Shown here: positions 7,406-15,965 of the stretch, one piece after another | Numbering within the stretch: position 1 is the stretch's first letter | Layout of the letters: the number at the start of each line of letters is the position of its first letter | Assembly: GCA_026713545.1 (NCBI GenBank) | Contig: JAPOOG010000078.1 | Location: forward strand, 1-34,009 | Direction: 5' to 3' | Length of the DNA: 34,009 bases | Source: Bryobacterales bacterium | GTDB taxonomy: Bacteria > Acidobacteriota > Terriglobia > Bryobacterales > UBA6623 | Notes under the pieces: model-generated | Database searches by the model: none | What the model saw: only the letters and a program-made list of their open reading frames with translations | What the model was told of the DNA's origin: nothing | Made by a program: the position numbers and the translations under genes

Positions 7406-7999
7406 AGCTCTCCTACTATCTCGCTCTCAGAGTCCCTCCAACTCCAACCCTCCTACAGTCAGTTTACAAGCTCCTTCAGCCGCCGCGGACGCAGTTTCGG
7501 AACCAGCGGCGGGCACAACCACGCCCTGATGGCGCATAAACGATGCTTTCTGCAATACTCACACGCCAGTACGACAAGTACTAGCTGGTCGACCTATTGG
7601 CGAACGAAATTCCGAAAACTGGCTTGCTGTAATGACCATAGAATTGACAACCCGACTCGTATCGACAACATGCTTTATTCGCGACTACTCAGAGAAGGGT
7701 GCGAGTCGCGTGACGCCTGCGACAACTAGCGCATCAACGACTTTCTGCCAAATCTCTAAGAGACCGGTATCGACAGCGACTGTCCGCATCTCGATTGGAG
7801 GTGTTTTCAGATCGAGGGTGGACCCCCAGCACCCTCGGATTCGTGGCCGCGGCGGGCGGCGATCAGGCTTATTGAACTGGGCGAAGGTCTGCGGTCCAGT
7901 GTGCGATCCATTCCAGAAATTCGCCGCCACGGATTACCCCGCCTTCGCGGGGCAGGGCAGCGAGGCAGGCGGTTTCTCTGCAAGATACGATAGTCGTCA
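7406..7999. other. About 600 bp without a convincing gene
   Basis: The base composition is more AT-rich than the neighbours between about 7440 and 7800. The longest frame (7685-7930, minus strand) has a plausible tail reading MRTVAVDTGLLEIWQKVVDA but starts in a Pro/Arg-rich stretch. It may be a decayed gene end. No repeat from the other families and no RNA gene was recognised. Confidence 0.3.
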
Positions 8000-8122
8000 T
8001 TGGTCGTCATCCTGACGATCGCGCCAGCGTTCGACCTGCGCGTCTACCAGAGCCCAACGGGAGGCGACGTGCGGGACCTGCTGGGCGCCCTCAATGCGGG
8101 ACGGGAGCAGGACCCATGCTGA
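8000..8122 (+). pseudogene. Short C-terminal remnant overlapping the next gene
   Basis: An open frame of 40 codons ends in TGA 8120-8122, overlapping the ATG at 8116. The tail FDLRVYQSPTGGDVRDLLGA looks like real protein. The overlap suggests translational coupling to the membrane protein that follows, so this is probably the surviving end of an upstream operon member. No family is recognised. Confidence 0.3.
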
Positions 8123-8451
8123 CCCTTATCAGCGACGTGCTTGTGACCTCGGGGCTCCTCTACGCTCTGGCGACAGCGCTGCCCGGCGTGCGCCTGAAGT
8201 CGTTCGGCACCACGTTGACCGTTGTGCTGGTCTACGGGCTGTTGACCTACTTTCTATTCTGGCTGATCGCGCTGATCGCCTTCATCCCGATGCTGCTGAG
8301 TTTCGGCCTGTTCGGGCTGGTCATCAACGCGTTCCTGTTGTGGATGACCGACAAGCTGATCGACGACTTCGAGATCGATTCGGTTCGTATGACCTTGCTC
8401 ATGGCTGTGTTGTTGACGGTGGGGAAAGTTGTGCTGCGGGCAATCCTCTGA
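8116..8451 (+). CDS. Small integral membrane protein (phage-holin-IV/YvlD-like superfamily)
   Basis: 111 aa with four hydrophobic segments (about residues 4-23, 33-52, 53-78 and 92-110) and the charged stretch TDKLIDDFEIDS before the last one. This matches the four-helix membrane family annotated as phage holin family 4 superfamily IV or YvlD. Despite the name, these are chromosomal envelope proteins often near stress genes. The 3' end overlaps the converging gene on the other strand by about 50 bp. Confidence 0.65.
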   Translation: MLTLISDVLVTSGLLYALATALPGVRLKSFGTTLTVVLVYGLLTYFLFWLIALIAFIPMLLSFGLFGLVINAFLLWMTDKLIDDFEIDSVRMTLLMAVLLTVGKVVLRAIL

Positions 8452-8980
8452 GACCCACACTGCGGCAGGAGATCTCGAAGGTGCTCTTGCTTCTGACCCC
8501 TTGCCCCTCGTGGGGGTACGTGTGGACGGTCTCCACGGAGAGTGTGTTTTCACGACCACGCCACCCGATGTGGGTGACCGGTTCTTCGAGGTCCCCCTCC
8601 ACGCGGTACTTGAAGGTGATCTGATCCTCGCGTGAGAACGGGCCCTGCAGCCCATCTCGACCGCACAGGTCAAAAGGCGTCAATCGGCAGCGATAGCTCA
8701 GGTTGTCGAACGTCCTGGAGGCGGTATAGGGGAAATGTTCCCCGCCGTGCTCGAGGACGTGACCCTGTACGGCCGCGGGAACACACGTGAGCAGCTCGGT
8801 CAGCGCGGTGTCGCCGTACTCGAAACGTATCGCGTGGCTGGTGCCCAGCGCATAAAAGGTGACCCAGTGGTCAAGCCATTTCACTCGGCGACATTCGAAG
8901 ATGCGCAAAGGCTCCAATCGCGTTCGTCCGCTCAACAAGAGGTAACGAAGGGTTGAAGCACTGTGGAGCACCGTGTCCAT
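8399..8980 (-). CDS. DUF2617-like protein
   Basis: 193 aa, no signal peptide or membrane helix. The pattern RYLLLSGRTRLEPLRIFECR, later HAIRFEYGDTALTELLT, VPAAVQGHVLEHGGEH and FDNLSYRCRLTPF resembles DUF2617, a family of unknown function found beside spermidine-synthase-like and DUF350/DUF4178 genes. The family name is recalled, not searched. The Pro/Ser-rich last ~20 residues overlap the membrane gene on the other strand, so the true end could be degraded. It is divergent from the gene at 9068 with an 87-bp gap that probably holds both promoters. Confidence 0.55.
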   Translation of the reverse strand: MDTVLHSASTLRYLLLSGRTRLEPLRIFECRRVKWLDHWVTFYALGTSHAIRFEYGDTALTELLTCVPAAVQGHVLEHGGEHFPYTASRTFDNLSYRCRLTPFDLCGRDGLQGPFSREDQITFKYRVEGDLEEPVTHIGWRGRENTLSVETVHTYPHEGQGVRSKSTFEISCRSVGLRGLPAAQLSPPSTTQP

Positions 8981-9067
8981 CGACGGATTCGCTATGCTAT
9001 TTTTCAGACTTCGTCATCGTATAGGAAACGCGCGTCGAGTATCAAAACAAACAGGTAACCACGATCC

Positions 9068-10603
9068 ATGGATGAACACAACACCCCGTCGACTGACGAC
9101 CGTCACAGCAAGAGCCTGGCCCTCCTCTGCTCAGTCTTCGCCATTGCCACCTGTGGACTGATTTACGAGCTCCTGGCCGGGACCATCGCCAGCTACATGC
9201 TTGGCGACAGTGTCACTCAGTTCTCCACCATCATCGGCGTCTACCTGTTCTCGATGGGGCTCGGCTCATACCTGTCTCGCTATTTTCACAAGGATCTGAT
9301 CGCCGTCTTCATCCAGATCGAGATCCTGGTTGGCCTCATTGGTGGGCTCTCCTCCTTGGTTCTCTTTATGGCGTTCGCCGAACTCGACGCGTTTCGGGTA
9401 GTGCTCTACTCGTGGGTCGCGCTTACCGGAATCCTGGTAGGGCTGGAGATTCCGTTGGTGTTGCGTATCCTCAAAGACCAGTTCCCGTTTTCCGACCTGA
9501 TCTCGAAGGTCCTGTCGCTCGACTATCTGGGTGGATTGGCCGCGTCGCTGCTGTTTCCCCTCTGGCTCGTCCCCCAGGTAGGGTTGATGCAGTCGTCGTT
9601 TGTGTTTGGCGTCCTGAACGTCCTCGTGGCGGTCTGGACGTGCCACTTGTTTCGTGCGCAACATCGGCGACCCATCCTCACTGTGCAGGCCTACGCCGTC
9701 CTTGCGCTGCTCTTGACGGGCGTGGCCTTCTCCGAGGTCTTGTTGGACTTCTCCGAGCGACGCCTGTATCAGGATCCAGTGATCTTCGCCCGCTCCTCTC
9801 GATATCAGCGCATCGTCGCGACCCAAGCACAGGGCGAGATGCGGCTGTTCCTGAACGGCGACCTCCAATTTTCCTCCCTCGACGAGTACCGGTACCACGA
9901 GGCGCTGGTCCACCCCGGGCTGGCGTCAGTGGCCTCACCGCAGCAGGTCCTCGTGCTCGGCGGCGGGGATGGCATGGTGGTTCGAGAGATACTCAAGGAC
10001 CAGCGAGTGCAGCACGTCACGCTGGTCGACCTCGACCCGACGATGACGGATCTCTTCACGGATCATCGTGTGTTCGCGGCGCTCAATAACTACGCGCTGC
10101 GGTCGCCCCGGGTGGAGGTCGTCAACGCAGATGCGTTCGTCTGGCTCGAGGACAGCACGAGCCGGTACGACTTCATCGTCATCGATTTTCCAGACCCCTC
10201 GAACTACTCCCTGGGCAAGCTCTACACGACCACGTTCTACAGACGGCTCGCCGCGCACCTGGCCCCGGACGGCGTCGCCGCGATCCAGAGCTCGTCCCCG
10301 CTCATGGCCCGTCGTGCTTTCTGGTGCATCGTCGAGACGGTGCGCATGGCAGGTTTCGACGCAACACCCTATCACGTTGCGGTCCCTTCCTTTGGCGAAT
10401 GGGGCTACGTCCTCGCGTCCCACGAGCCCTTTCAGATGCCCGAGCGCTTTCCGGAGAACCTTCGATTTCTCAACCAGTTGATCACGCCCGCCCTTTTCAC
10501 GTTTCCCACGGACATGGAAGCAGTCCCCGTCGAGGTCAACCGCCTGAACAACCAGATCCTGGTTCGCTACCAGAAGGAGGATTGGGGGCAATTCGCGCCA
10601 TGA
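9068..10603 (+). CDS. Membrane-anchored spermidine-synthase-like aminopropyltransferase
   Basis: 511 aa. The N-terminal ~225 residues form about seven transmembrane segments (starting LALLCSVFAIATCGLIYELL). Residues ~235-450 form a spermidine-synthase-type Rossmann domain: YHE at 276-278, VLVLGGGDG at 294-302 for decarboxylated-SAM binding, VDLDP at 320-324, NADA at 353-356 and DFPDPSNYSLGKLYTTTFY from 373. The catalytic region of true SpeE reads DSTDP; here it is DFPDP, as in other membrane homologues, so the real substrate is unproven. The stop overlaps the start of the amine oxidase (ATGA), so the two are one operon. Known homologues cluster with PspA, DUF350 and channels. Confidence 0.85.
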   Translation: MDEHNTPSTDDRHSKSLALLCSVFAIATCGLIYELLAGTIASYMLGDSVTQFSTIIGVYLFSMGLGSYLSRYFHKDLIAVFIQIEILVGLIGGLSSLVLFMAFAELDAFRVVLYSWVALTGILVGLEIPLVLRILKDQFPFSDLISKVLSLDYLGGLAASLLFPLWLVPQVGLMQSSFVFGVLNVLVAVWTCHLFRAQHRRPILTVQAYAVLALLLTGVAFSEVLLDFSERRLYQDPVIFARSSRYQRIVATQAQGEMRLFLNGDLQFSSLDEYRYHEALVHPGLASVASPQQVLVLGGGDGMVVREILKDQRVQHVTLVDLDPTMTDLFTDHRVFAALNNYALRSPRVEVVNADAFVWLEDSTSRYDFIVIDFPDPSNYSLGKLYTTTFYRRLAAHLAPDGVAAIQSSSPLMARRAFWCIVETVRMAGFDATPYHVAVPSFGEWGYVLASHEPFQMPERFPENLRFLNQLITPALFTFPTDMEAVPVEVNRLNNQILVRYQKEDWGQFAP

Positions 10604-12288
10604 CAGCCATTCGTCACCTGACCCGGCGCGATCTTCTACGCCTGAGCCCGAGTGTTGCCGCAGCCCTGGCGGTCGGCTGTCGGTCACGGACGGGACGCTT
10701 CGTAGACCGCGAGATCGACACCGGCAGGATCGCTGGCTCCATCGTCGGTGCCTCCCACGAGGTCGGACACCGGTTGCGTGCCGGTGGTCTCCCTGAGCCC
10801 CAAGAGATCCGAGACGTGCCGGTTGTCATCGTCGGCGCCGGCATCGCGGGCCTGTCGGCGGGCTGGAAGCTCGCCAAGAGCGGCTTTCGCGACTTTGAGA
10901 TCCTGGAGCTTGAGACAGACGCGGGCGGCAACTCACGCTGGGGTGCGAACGAGGTGTCCGCTTATCCCTGGGGCGCCCACTATCTGCCGGTCCCGAGCTC
11001 GGAATCGACAGCGGTGCGCGAGCTGCTGGAAGAGATGGGAATGGTCCACGACCTCGGTCCAGACGGTGATCCGATCTACGACCCGCGCCACCTCTGTCAT
11101 GCGCCCCAGGAGCGGCTGTTCATCGACGGCCGCTGGCAAGAGGGGATCTCGGCGCGGGAGCTCCTGGGCACCGCCCCAGCGCCCGGGGATCAGGCCATGC
11201 TCGCAGAATTCGAACAGCAGGTGAGGCGTTATCAGGATTATCGCGATGCCCGCGGACGACGTGCGTTCGCGCTGCCGATGGCCCTGAGCAGCGACGACCC
11301 CGACCTCGTCGCTCTCGACCGGATCTCGATGCTGGAGTACTTTGACCGCGCCGGATGGACGTCCGAACGTCTGCGGTGGTACGTCGACTATTGCTGCCGC
11401 GACGACTACGGGTGCTCACTGGAGACCACTTCGGCCTGGGCCGCCTGGCATTATTTCTGTTCCCGCGACGAAGAAGTGGAATACCTCACGTGGCCCGAAG
11501 GAAACGGGCGCATAGTCCGCCACATCGTGGAGCGTCTCGAGAGGCATCTGCACTCGGGCATGCTCGTCTATCGGATCCGGCTGACCGCCGACCCGGGGAC
11601 TTCCGAAACCTCGACCGAAGGCGTCGACGTGGACGTGCTCGATACACGTACCAATTCGTCCGTGCGGATTCGAGCCCGACAGGTCATTTACGCCCTGCCC
11701 CGCTTTACGGCCACGCATGTGCTGGCCGGCTATGAGCTTCCGGGCATCGACGCGTTTAGCTACGCCCCATGGATGGTCGCCAACCTCACCGTCGACCGCC
11801 TGCCTGAAGGGGCGGCGTGGGACAATGTGATCTACGACAGCTTATCTCTGGGGTATGTGGTCGCCACCCACCAGAACCTGCGTGTTGCGCCGGGGCCGAG
11901 CGTCCTGACGTACTACATGCCACTAGCGGTGCCGAATCCTGAGGTCGCCCGTCGCTGGATGCTCGAACGCAGCTGGGATGACTGGGTGTCGATCATTCTC
12001 GGCGATCTCGCGCCAGCCCACGTGGGCCTCGAATCGCTCGTCACCCAGATCGATGTGATGCTCTGGGGCCACGCGATGATCCGTCCGGTCCCCGGTTTTC
12101 TCTGGGGAGAGCCTCGGCGGCGAGCCGCCGAGGCCTTTGGCCCCGTGCGCTTCGCCCACTCGGACATGAGCGGGATCTCGCTCTTCGAAGAAGCCCAATA
12201 TCGGGGCGTGCGAGCCGCGGAAGACCTCATGCGAGACGTGGGCCATGCGTACCGAAGCTCGCTAGGGCTCGCGGAGGAGGGAGTGTGA
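10600..12288 (+). CDS. FAD-dependent amine oxidase-like protein, Tat lipoprotein signal
   Basis: 562 aa from ATG 10600 in ATGA, overlapping the upstream stop; an apparent extension to 10324 lies inside the previous gene and is rejected. The N-terminus has a twin-arginine motif TRRDLL (residues 8-13), a hydrophobic stretch and a lipobox ALAVGC with Cys27, so the protein is probably exported folded with its cofactor and lipidated. The dinucleotide-binding motif VIVGAGIAGLSAG is at residues 76-88, followed by LELETDAGGNSRWG near 102-115, the usual FAD-adenosine and GG doublet of the NAD(P)-binding_8/amine oxidase family. Coupled to the spermidine-synthase-like gene, it may oxidise its product outside the cytoplasmic membrane; that is inference. 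Confidence 0.82.
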   Translation: MTAIRHLTRRDLLRLSPSVAAALAVGCRSRTGRFVDREIDTGRIAGSIVGASHEVGHRLRAGGLPEPQEIRDVPVVIVGAGIAGLSAGWKLAKSGFRDFEILELETDAGGNSRWGANEVSAYPWGAHYLPVPSSESTAVRELLEEMGMVHDLGPDGDPIYDPRHLCHAPQERLFIDGRWQEGISARELLGTAPAPGDQAMLAEFEQQVRRYQDYRDARGRRAFALPMALSSDDPDLVALDRISMLEYFDRAGWTSERLRWYVDYCCRDDYGCSLETTSAWAAWHYFCSRDEEVEYLTWPEGNGRIVRHIVERLERHLHSGMLVYRIRLTADPGTSETSTEGVDVDVLDTRTNSSVRIRARQVIYALPRFTATHVLAGYELPGIDAFSYAPWMVANLTVDRLPEGAAWDNVIYDSLSLGYVVATHQNLRVAPGPSVLTYYMPLAVPNPEVARRWMLERSWDDWVSIILGDLAPAHVGLESLVTQIDVMLWGHAMIRPVPGFLWGEPRRRAAEAFGPVRFAHSDMSGISLFEEAQYRGVRAAEDLMRDVGHAYRSSLGLAEEGV

Positions 12289-12329
12289 GGTGGATGGGTA
12301 CAGCACGACCGGTACAGAGTGACCCGCGC

Positions 12330-12345
12330 CCGGCGTAACCGCCGG
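12330..12345. terminator. Hairpin between converging operons
   Basis: CCGGCG, loop TAAC, CGCCGG: a perfect 6-bp GC stem in the 59-bp gap between the amine oxidase and pspA, which converge here. It could serve both strands, but there is no T-run on either side. Confidence 0.4.
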
Positions 12346-12347
12346 TC

Positions 12348-13058
12348 TTAGGCCTCCATTCCCATTTTCTTCTTCAACTCGGCCAGCGAGTCGGACGCGG
12401 CCGAGGTCGATGGCAAGGCCAGCGCCTTGTCGATGTCATCGTCAATGGTGCCGCCGACATCGGAGAGTTGGCCGTAGGCCTCCGCCAAAGACTCCTCCTC
12501 CTGCACCTTGTTCTTCATCTTCTCGAGCATCGCGACGGTCCCCGTGGTGTCGGCGCCGGCCAGTTGCTGGTTGATCTTGCGCATGGACGAGGCGGTGCGA
12601 GCCCGGGCGCGAAGTGTGATGACCTCGTTCTCGTACTTGCCGATCTGCCGTTTGAGCTCTTCGACCTTGGTCTGGAGCTGGTCGGCCATGTTCTGCTGAG
12701 CCTGCTGCTGCGACGAGGCCGTCGTGGCGCTCTGAAAGGCTTCCTCCTTTTTCGACAGAGCCTCAGTCGCTAGCCGTTCGGCTTCTGTCCCATCCATCTC
12801 CCCCCCCTGCATCCGTTTGAGCAGCAGCATCGCCTTACGCTCGTAGTCGGCCGCCCTCTTCTTGTGGTCGTCAGTCTCCTTCTGGAGTCTAATCGCTAGC
12901 GACTTGACCTGCGCCAGGCTGACCATCGATGCTTGCAGGTTCTTCTTGAGGTCACGGATTCCCTGTTCGCTCATCTTGATCGGATCTTCAAACTTGTCCA
13001 TGCCGGAGTGTGCCTCGGACTGGGCGACCTTGAACATCCGCTGAAAAATACTGGCCAT
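12348..13058 (-). CDS. pspA: PspA/IM30-family membrane-stress protein
   Basis: 236 aa, almost wholly coiled-coil alpha-helical, starting MASIFQRMFKVAQSEAHSGM with the amphipathic N-terminal helix that binds membranes. The long hairpin runs from ~20 to ~190 with a Gln-rich centre (SSQQQAQQNMADQ), and a short C-terminal helix follows (SDSLAELKKKMGMEA). This matches the YjfJ branch of PspA/Vipp1 proteins, which are ESCRT-III relatives that polymerise on damaged inner membrane. A good ribosome binding site (AGGAGA) precedes ATG 13058. It is the last gene of the minus-strand operon. Confidence 0.9.
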   Translation of the reverse strand: MASIFQRMFKVAQSEAHSGMDKFEDPIKMSEQGIRDLKKNLQASMVSLAQVKSLAIRLQKETDDHKKRAADYERKAMLLLKRMQGGEMDGTEAERLATEALSKKEEAFQSATTASSQQQAQQNMADQLQTKVEELKRQIGKYENEVITLRARARTASSMRKINQQLAGADTTGTVAMLEKMKNKVQEEESLAEAYGQLSDVGGTIDDDIDKALALPSTSAASDSLAELKKKMGMEA

Positions 13059-13080
13059 GACGGTTCTCCTGTGGACGTTT

Positions 13081-13476
13081 CTACTTGCTGAGGTACGTGA
13101 GGAGTTCAGCGCCGTACTCGGCGAGCGCCAACGAGAGGGCCCGGATCGAGCCCTCGAGCTCGTTGAGATCGAGGTTGGCGAGCTGCAAAGTGTCGCGGAA
13201 GAAGATCCGCCCGCCGGTCTCGTCGAGCACGAACGCGCCGTGGACGAGCGTGTTGTTCATCTGCAACAAGCGTTCGAAGAGGTCTCGCGGCTCGGTCGGC
13301 ACCTCGCCGATCAACTGCTCGAGCACAACAATGGGAGGCTCGCAGTCGATGACCAGTTGCTTGATGCCGCTGTCCTCGTCATCGACCACGATCAGCTCTT
13401 CAGTCTCGTTCTCCTCGACGATCGTGAGATCGAGATCGAGTAGGTAGCCCTTGACCCGATCCAGGTTGTCAGACAT
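13081..13476 (-). CDS. DUF2170 protein (YjfI-like)
   Basis: 131 aa from ATG 13476, which has GAGGTG upstream; an upstream start at 13524 adds an Arg-rich stretch unlike the family. The protein is acidic and follows the YjfI/DUF2170 pattern: EELIVVDDEDSGIKQLVIDC, then LLQMNNTLVHGAFVLDET and FFRDTLQLANLDLNELE. This resembles CesT/Tir-chaperone-like folds, and the gene is habitually next to pspA. The role is probably as a PspA partner or chaperone. It sits 22 bp upstream of pspA. Confidence 0.8.
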   Translation of the reverse strand: MSDNLDRVKGYLLDLDLTIVEENETEELIVVDDEDSGIKQLVIDCEPPIVVLEQLIGEVPTEPRDLFERLLQMNNTLVHGAFVLDETGGRIFFRDTLQLANLDLNELEGSIRALSLALAEYGAELLTYLSK

Positions 13477-13527
13477 CGAACCGCACCTCTTTCTTGTGTG
13501 ATCTCGTGTTCGACACGGTCCCAAACC

Positions 13528-13929
13528 CTATTTGCGTTCCAGGTGTCTGGCAAGCTCTTCGTATGCGCGATTCAGACCTTGAACGAGCTCGGTCGCCGTG
13601 CGCCGTTTCTGCTTATCCCCCGAATGAAGATCGGGGTGGTACTTTTTGACCAGCCGCCTCCAGGTTCGTCGCATCGTATCGAGGCCGGTGCCGTAGGGAA
13701 GCTCAAGTTTAGCATAGTAGCGGACAAGGACCGGGTCAGGGGCTTGACCGGCACCTGTCGGTGATCAGTGCGGCTTTCGCCCCCCGCGTCCTGCGCTCGG
13801 CTCGTGCTCAGCAGACGCGGAGCCGGTCTGGTGACGGCCGGTGCGGCGACCCCGCGGCTGCCTGTCGGACCCGAAAATTGCGTTGAACTCGACCCGGAGC
13901 CAGTAGATGACTCGCGAACGGGTCGACAT
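13528..13929 (-). pseudogene. J-domain (DnaJ-like) protein interrupted by an in-frame TGA
   Basis: One frame carries the whole gene. ATG 13927-13929 has GAGGA about ten bases upstream. The first 54 codons (MSTRSRVIYWLRVEFNAIFG, then a basic Gly/Arg-rich linker) end at TGA 13765-13767, and the same frame continues with DPVLVRYYAKLELPYGTGLD and a full J domain. Helix II plus the HPD tripeptide read VKKYHPDL (HPD at 13624-13632) and helix III reads TELVQGLNRAYEELARHL, ending in TAG 13528-13530. The HPD loop would stimulate an Hsp70. A single base change would restore a ~133 aa protein. It starts 12 bp after the channel gene. Alternatives are a sequencing error, a genuine pseudogene, or internal initiation at ATG 13673-13675, which would lose helix I. 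Confidence 0.75.
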
Positions 13930-13941
13930 GGTTCTAGGTCC

Positions 13942-15033
13942 TCATCGCGGGCTGCCGGGTGTGGCTCGATGCTCGCGCTCGGGCCGCGATGAGATGACAA
14001 TCAGTCGGTCGTCCGCGCCGACGAGAACATCGGCGCCGGGGTTGGTCACGACTTGGTCGCGTCCGTGCGGCTGGATTGCCAGAACGATCATTCCCTGGTC
14101 ACGCTTCATCTCGGAGAACACCTTCAGAAACGGATGCCCCGCGAGCGATGGAGGCACCGGGACGATGATGAGGTCGTTGCCGTACTGGGCGCTGAGGATC
14201 TCGGACAGGATCTTGGTGATCCCATGATCCAGCGTCGCACTCGAGATGAGGCGGCTGCTGAATTCGCTGCCCACGATGACCTCGTTGGCATGCGCACGCT
14301 CACAATGCCTGACGTTGTCTTCGTTGGCCAGTTCGACAATCGAGTACACGTCGGGGTTCAGCGTTTCCACCGTCAGGGTGGAGAGAACCGCCTTGGCGTC
14401 CCGCGCCGTGTAGTCCAGCCGGCGGTCTCCCACGATGACCACGGTGGCCGCCTTCCCGATGCAGCCGCGCGTCAAGTTCTCCTCGGTCACCTCGCCTCGC
14501 ACGAAGTAGAGATGTTCGTCTTCGACCGGTTTCGTCTCGACATCTGCCAGCAGCAGAATGGGTGACCGCGATGAGCGAGGGTCGGCACGCAGGTCGCGGA
14601 GAATCTCACGGGTCCGGTCGTTCCACTCGCACAGGATGATGTGACCCTCAAGATCGTACGAACCCATGCCCCGCTCCTTCCTGAGTCGCTTCTCGACGAA
14701 CACGCCGGCGATCGTGGCGGTGAACATACCGAGTACGCCGATACCGAAGAACATGAGGACGCCGCCGATCGCCCGTCCCCAGAGCGACGTGGGAAAAATA
14801 TCTCCGAACCCCACCGTGGTCAGCGTGACGATGGCCCACCAGAGGGCATCGGGGAAGCTTCGATCATCCTCGAAGTAGGCGAACCCGACCGCACCGCCGA
14901 CGATCAAGACCACGACGACGCCAAACAGTCGGAGCAGATTCTCGCGGTGCAAGAACTCCCAGAACAACAGGATGCGGTCCGTCATCTGACTCTTGAGCTG
15001 GCGCATGTCCGTGTCGACGGTCTGGTATCCCAC
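13942..15033 (-). CDS. Two-transmembrane potassium channel with RCK (TrkA-N/C) domain
   Basis: 363 aa from GTG 15033; ATG 15006 is an alternative. TM1 lies at about residues 33-52, the pore helix and selectivity filter TLTTVGFGDIF at 71-81 (TVGFGD at 73-78), and TM2 at ~86-112. The RCK domain begins GHIILCEWNDRTREIL near 130, with the Rossmann-like ligand-binding fold, and a TrkA-C-like tail runs to PGADVLVGADDRLIVISS. This is the MthK/Kch architecture for ligand-gated K+ flux. Within this operon it would set potassium or membrane potential in response to envelope stress; that link is inferred from position. Confidence 0.9.
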   Translation of the reverse strand: MGYQTVDTDMRQLKSQMTDRILLFWEFLHRENLLRLFGVVVVLIVGGAVGFAYFEDDRSFPDALWWAIVTLTTVGFGDIFPTSLWGRAIGGVLMFFGIGVLGMFTATIAGVFVEKRLRKERGMGSYDLEGHIILCEWNDRTREILRDLRADPRSSRSPILLLADVETKPVEDEHLYFVRGEVTEENLTRGCIGKAATVVIVGDRRLDYTARDAKAVLSTLTVETLNPDVYSIVELANEDNVRHCERAHANEVIVGSEFSSRLISSATLDHGITKILSEILSAQYGNDLIIVPVPPSLAGHPFLKVFSEMKRDQGMIVLAIQPHGRDQVVTNPGADVLVGADDRLIVISSRPEREHRATPGSPR

Positions 15034-15104
15034 GCCTCACACCTGACACGACCCCGGTCACGCCACGCCGTAAGCGAGAGTCCGGCGGGATGTTGCGGGC
15101 GTTC

Positions 15105-15947
15105 TCAGAGGGTCAACCCGATTAGTATCGACGCGGCGAGATACGTGGTCGCCTCGATGGCCCCAGCGCCAACGTTGGGTACGTCCTGGACCAACTCGTC
15201 GGTCAGTCGGGCGCCCGGCAGCAGCACCTTGTCGGCGAAGAGCCGGACCAGCGGCAAGAGGAGCAGACCCACCACTGCGTAGTATCCGAACTCGCTCAGG
15301 CTCTGCGTCCACGAGACGAAGTCTCCTTCACCCGCCAGGCGGATGATGTTCCCGAAGCCGATGAGGACACCGGCAAAGGCCACGCCGACCGCGGTGTTGT
15401 CACGCTCGATCTCATGATGCAGATCGAACGAGGTCATCTTGTTGTACAGCAGCGCGGCCACGATGAGGCCGACCTGGCCCAGGACCCAGAAGACCGCGCC
15501 GCTGAGCAGGCCACCTTCACCGGAGAGCGCGCCAGCCGTGATCATACCGACAGCCACATGATTGCCGCCTTCGATGGCGCCCATTCCAATGTTGCGGTCC
15601 TGAATGATTTCCTTCTGGTTGTCGAACTTCGAGAAGATGATCTTGTCGTTGATCCAGCCGGACAGATTGAGCAAGACAATAGCCACCAGTCCGAAAATCA
15701 CGACATCGATGACATTCTCGGTGAGCATGCCGGACCCAGGTCCAGACACCACTCCGCCGAGCACGATCGCCAGGCCGAGGTAGTAGCCAGCGATCGTGAG
15801 GGCCATGGCAAGGTTGTCCTTCTCGAGGATCTGTGTCCGCAGAACAAAGCCGCGGTGCAGCGCAGTGTAGACCCACTTGCCGATCACAACAAGAACAAGG
15901 ACGACGGCCAGGTAAATGAAACCTGTCAGGATTTGATCCCAAGACAT
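15105..15947 (-). CDS. DUF350 membrane protein, two tandem units
   Basis: 280 aa with about eight membrane helices in two similar halves. Each half has a DN(L/T)A motif (residues 44-47 and 183-186) and a later N(I/V)GxGAIE motif (119-126 and 258-265), the hallmarks of DUF350 (YjfL). E. coli YjfL is a single unit; the fusion here is about twice that. DUF350 genes accompany pspA, yjfI and spermidine-synthase-like genes in many genomes; the biochemical role is unknown, with transport or channel activity often suggested. Confidence 0.88.
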   Translation of the reverse strand: MSWDQILTGFIYLAVVLVLVVIGKWVYTALHRGFVLRTQILEKDNLAMALTIAGYYLGLAIVLGGVVSGPGSGMLTENVIDVVIFGLVAIVLLNLSGWINDKIIFSKFDNQKEIIQDRNIGMGAIEGGNHVAVGMITAGALSGEGGLLSGAVFWVLGQVGLIVAALLYNKMTSFDLHHEIERDNTAVGVAFAGVLIGFGNIIRLAGEGDFVSWTQSLSEFGYYAVVGLLLLPLVRLFADKVLLPGARLTDELVQDVPNVGAGAIEATTYLAASILIGLTL

Positions 15948-15965
15948 GATGATCCTCCCGTAACG

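Noticed and set aside
10324..10599. N-terminal extension of the amine oxidase
   Set aside because: It lies inside the spermidine-synthase-like gene, and the Tat signal begins at ATG 10600.
13765..13767. Selenocysteine at the TGA of the J-domain gene
   Set aside because: The TGA lies in a low-complexity linker with no expected redox residue, and no insertion-element hairpin was recognised.
13572..14000. Minus-strand ORF of 142 aa overlapping the J-domain gene
   Set aside because: Ser/Pro/Arg-rich shadow frame; the overlapping frame contains the J domain and a good ribosome binding site.
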